Below, piece by piece: positions 61,925 to 64,000 of a stretch of DNA of 64,000 nucleotides. Position 1 is the stretch's first letter; the number at the start of each line of letters is the position of its first letter. Where the stretch lies: the NCBI RefSeq assembly GCF_023715205.1, contig NZ_JAMBNR010000006.1:62001-126000 (forward strand), in the 5' to 3' direction. Position numbers and translations under genes: made by a program. This DNA comes from Mesobacillus maritimus (GTDB lineage Bacteria > Bacillota > Bacilli > Bacillales > Cytobacillaceae). The notes beneath the pieces are model-generated. The model worked only from the letters and a program-made list of their open reading frames with translations. It was not told the DNA's origin and made no database searches.

Positions 61925-62641
61925 TTGAAGTTGTTTCTACCAAAACAGCATGGTGCTTGGGCAATGCTCATCATTCCATTTTGGCTCGGGGCTGCCGCAT
62001 CAGATGTTGTTTGGCAACATATCCCGTTTTTTATAGGCTGGCTTTTGTTATATTTGGCAACATATCCAATGCTTTTTCTTTTTAAGAAGAAAAACATTCC
62101 TTATTATCGAAAATGGACCATTCTTTATTTAATACCAGCTCTATGTTTCCTTACCTTTCCGTTAGTTAGAACTCCATCCATAATCTTTTTTGGTCTGGGA
62201 ATGATTCCTTTCTTTGCTGTGAATGCTTATTTTTCAAGCAAGAAGAACGATCGGGCTTTAATCAATGATATAAGTGCCATTACTTGTTTTGGGATTGCGG
62301 GTTTAGCAAGTAGTTACCTCGCACATTCAACTATAAATGGTGAAACGTGGTTAGTCTTCCTAGCTTCGGTTCTATTTTTTCTTGGTAGTACTTTTTACGT
62401 TAAAACAATGGTTCGTGAAAAAAAGAATATTCGTTATAAATATATTTCGTGGATTTTTCATTTACTCATTCCGATTATATGGCTTTTACTTGGGAAGTGG
62501 ATTATTGCCATAGCTTTCGTACCAAGTTTAGTCCGGTCCATTTACTTTTACGGTCGTTCTCTTGGAATGATGAAACTAGGAGTATACGAAATTGTCAACG
62601 CAACCCTGTTTTTCATCATTATTCTGATTGCTATTTCTTAA
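61925..62641 (+). CDS. ywiC: YwiC family membrane protein
   Basis: Membrane protein of 238 aa with about six to seven helices, opening with the YwiC-family motif LFLPKQHGAWAMLIIPFWLG. In B. subtilis ywiC lies near narK-fnr and narGHJI. Function unknown; the context and FNR-type promoter suggest a role in anaerobic respiration. AGGGAG lies 8 bases before TTG 61925; GTG 61916 overlaps that site and is less likely. Confidence 0.85.
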   Translation: MKLFLPKQHGAWAMLIIPFWLGAAASDVVWQHIPFFIGWLLLYLATYPMLFLFKKKNIPYYRKWTILYLIPALCFLTFPLVRTPSIIFFGLGMIPFFAVNAYFSSKKNDRALINDISAITCFGIAGLASSYLAHSTINGETWLVFLASVLFFLGSTFYVKTMVREKKNIRYKYISWIFHLLIPIIWLLLGKWIIAIAFVPSLVRSIYFYGRSLGMMKLGVYEIVNATLFFIIILIAIS

Positions 62642-62664
62642 TCGTAGGAAAATTGTATAAGCAG

Positions 62665-62700
62665 AGTGATACAGCCAATTATGGCTGTATTTTTTTTATA
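62665..62700 (+). terminator. Terminator after ywiC
   Basis: ATACAGCC / GGCTGTAT stem with loop AATTAT and eight T. Confidence 0.92.
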
Positions 62701-62905
62701 CAACTTATTGACTTTTCTCCATTAAAAACCGCTAATCGAAGCTTATTACGATAATTCATCTCAAAAAATGATAATCAATCAGCCTATCTTGTATTTCCTG
62801 TTATTCTGTTCCTAAAAACAGGCTTCATACCTTCAATTATAAGGCTGGCACTCTGAAAAGGAGGGATATTTTTTATAAAAAGTTTGCCGAATTTTTCAAA
62901 ATTGG

Positions 62906-62934
62906 TTGCGTTTCGGAGAAGGAATTCTTATAAT
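62906..62934 (+). promoter_or_regulatory. argC: Candidate promoter of the arginine operon
   Basis: TTGCGT (62906-62911) and TATAAT (62929-62934) with a 17-base spacer, about 72 bases upstream of argC. Confidence 0.65.
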
Positions 62935-62965
62935 AAAAAGAACTAAAATTAATAAATATAAGTAT

Positions 62966-62985
62966 ATATGTTTATTTATACATTG
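62966..62985. promoter_or_regulatory. Possible ArgR/AhrC box
   Basis: ATGTTTATTTATACAT, an AT-rich imperfect palindrome just downstream of the promoter, resembles arginine repressor boxes and is placed where repression of argC would be expected. Tentative. Confidence 0.35.
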
Positions 62986-63006
62986 GACGATGAAAGGAGG
63001 AGTAAA

Positions 63007-64000
63007 GTGAAGGTAGCAGTTATCGGCACAACAGGATATGGTGGAGGCGAATTGATTAGGATTTTACATAACCATCCTTTCTTCCAAATTCACTCCATTC
63101 ATTCAACGAGAGATGAAATGCCCATTACAGAAGAATTCCCTCATCTGGAAAGTATTTTTGAAGATTCATTGAAACCAGTAAACCCTGACATTATTGGGGA
63201 AGAGGCTGATTTGGTTTTTCTAGCCACTCCATCCGGTGTTTCAGGTAAATTGGCTGAGGCATTCATTGAGAAGGATATACAGGTGATTGACTTGTCAGGC
63301 GATCTTCGAATGAAAGAGCCTAGTGAATATGAGAAATGGTATAAACGTGATTCTGTTCAGAAACAGACGCTATCAAAAGCAGTTTATGGGCTTAGTGAGT
63401 GGAACAAAGAGTCGATTCAAAAGGCAAAACTTCTAGCCAATCCAGGATGTTATCCAACGGCTACATTGCTTGGTCTTGGTCCTGTAGCTTCAGCTGGGAT
63501 AATTGATCCGAAGGGAATCATTATCGATGGGAAGTCGGGAGTTTCGGGAGCAGGCAAATCGCTTACGAAAACAAGTGCATTTGCTGAAATGAATGATAAT
63601 TTTCGGATTTATAAAGTAAATCAACACCAGCATATTCCTGAAATTGAGCAACAATTGAAGTTCTGGGATGAATCCATTCAACCTGTGACCTTTAGTACAC
63701 ATTTGATTCCGATTACGAGGGGAATAATGATAACGGCCTATGTTCAACTAAACCAAGATATGAATACGGCTGAGTTGTTGGAACTTTATCATGAAAACTA
63801 CCGAAACCAGCCTTTTGTGAGGATCCGAAAACAAGGACAGTTTCCTTCTGTGAAAGAGGTTGCTGGCTCTAATTTCTGTGATATTGGAATTGATTTAGAT
63901 CAACGAACGGGAAGATTAACCATTGTTTCCGTCATTGATAATTTAATGAAGGGTGCTGCTGGGCAAGCGGTGCAAAATGCGAATATTATGAACGGATTGG
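63007..64000 (+). CDS. argC: N-acetyl-gamma-glutamyl-phosphate reductase (3' end outside window)
   Basis: First enzyme of the arginine operon visible here, reducing N-acetylglutamyl phosphate with NADPH. The nucleotide-binding start VAVIGTTGYGGGELIR, the catalytic Cys in NPGCYPTATL and GKSGVSGAGKS are intact. GTG start behind AAAGGAGGAG. The frame is open to base 64000, leaving roughly the last dozen residues beyond the window. In B. subtilis argC lies shortly after yitW. Confidence 0.95.
   Translation, partial: MKVAVIGTTGYGGGELIRILHNHPFFQIHSIHSTRDEMPITEEFPHLESIFEDSLKPVNPDIIGEEADLVFLATPSGVSGKLAEAFIEKDIQVIDLSGDLRMKEPSEYEKWYKRDSVQKQTLSKAVYGLSEWNKESIQKAKLLANPGCYPTATLLGLGPVASAGIIDPKGIIIDGKSGVSGAGKSLTKTSAFAEMNDNFRIYKVNQHQHIPEIEQQLKFWDESIQPVTFSTHLIPITRGIMITAYVQLNQDMNTAELLELYHENYRNQPFVRIRKQGQFPSVKEVAGSNFCDIGIDLDQRTGRLTIVSVIDNLMKGAAGQAVQNANIMNGL

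Noticed and set aside
1-64000. Prophage, insertion sequence or transposase genes
   Set aside because: No integrase, transposase or phage structural genes were found; the interspersed repeats carry no coding capacity.

Overview
The window looks like a chromosomal segment of a low-GC, spore-forming, nitrate-respiring Bacillaceae (Bacillus/Neobacillus-like; the genus is inferred, not proven). The backbone runs in the same order as the Bacillus subtilis chromosome from ecs to argC, as I recall it: ecsB-ecsC, an M20 amidohydrolase, hmoB, hemE-hemH, yhfH-yhfI-lplJ-yhfL, yhfN, comK, yhjD, yhjE-sip, addB-addA, gerPF-A, yisL, yisN, asnO, yitK-yitL, degV, yitT, yitU, yitW and finally argC. No rRNA, tRNA, CRISPR array, transposase or prophage gene was seen.

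Region by region. 1-4.9 kb: end of the ecs operon, amidohydrolase, PAP2 phosphatase and heme monooxygenase. 5-11.2 kb: heme synthesis (hemE, hemH, but no hemY next to them), the yhfH zinc-ribbon microprotein, an MBL-fold hydrolase, lipoate ligase and acyl-CoA ligase. 11.3-18.6 kb: an accessory transport block between yhfL and yhfN (a TrpXYZ-like ABC system, AzlCD, and a NitT/TauT-type ABC system), followed by a 52-bp tandem array. 19.4-26.1 kb: M48 protease, IDEAL protein, ComK, LCP protein, DedA-like protein, signal peptidase and MFS transporter. 26.2-35.9 kb: AddAB nuclease-helicase and the gerP spore germination operon. 36-44.5 kb: acyl-CoA ligase, YisL, a c-di-GMP phosphodiesterase, YisN, asparagine synthetase and a membrane-anchored GH13 protein that lacks catalytic residues. 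44.8-52.3 kb: the yit cluster. 52.4-62.6 kb: an anaerobic/nitrate island (narK, a radical SAM/SPASM protein, fnr, moaA, ric, moeA, mobB, a NarI-like fragment, ywiC) lying between yitW and argC, which are close neighbours in B. subtilis.

Two patterns tie the window together. First, the anaerobic island carries good FNR boxes (TGTGA-N6-TCACA type). At the radical SAM gene, ric, moeA and ywiC each is centred about 41.5-42.5 bp upstream of the start point predicted from a -10 hexamer, which is the class II activator geometry. With fnr itself in the island, this suggests a self-contained Fnr regulon: nitrate/nitrite transport, molybdenum cofactor assembly, Fe-S repair and membrane proteins.

Second, ten copies of an unrecognised two-hairpin repeat of about 160-190 bp (some internally deleted) sit in both orientations between genes across the window. 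They fall into at least three sequence subfamilies. They have entered the gerP operon (between gerPC and gerPD) and an ABC transporter operon, and one appears to have supplied the last codons and stop of a narI-like gene. This repeat family is the strongest candidate here for an undescribed element.
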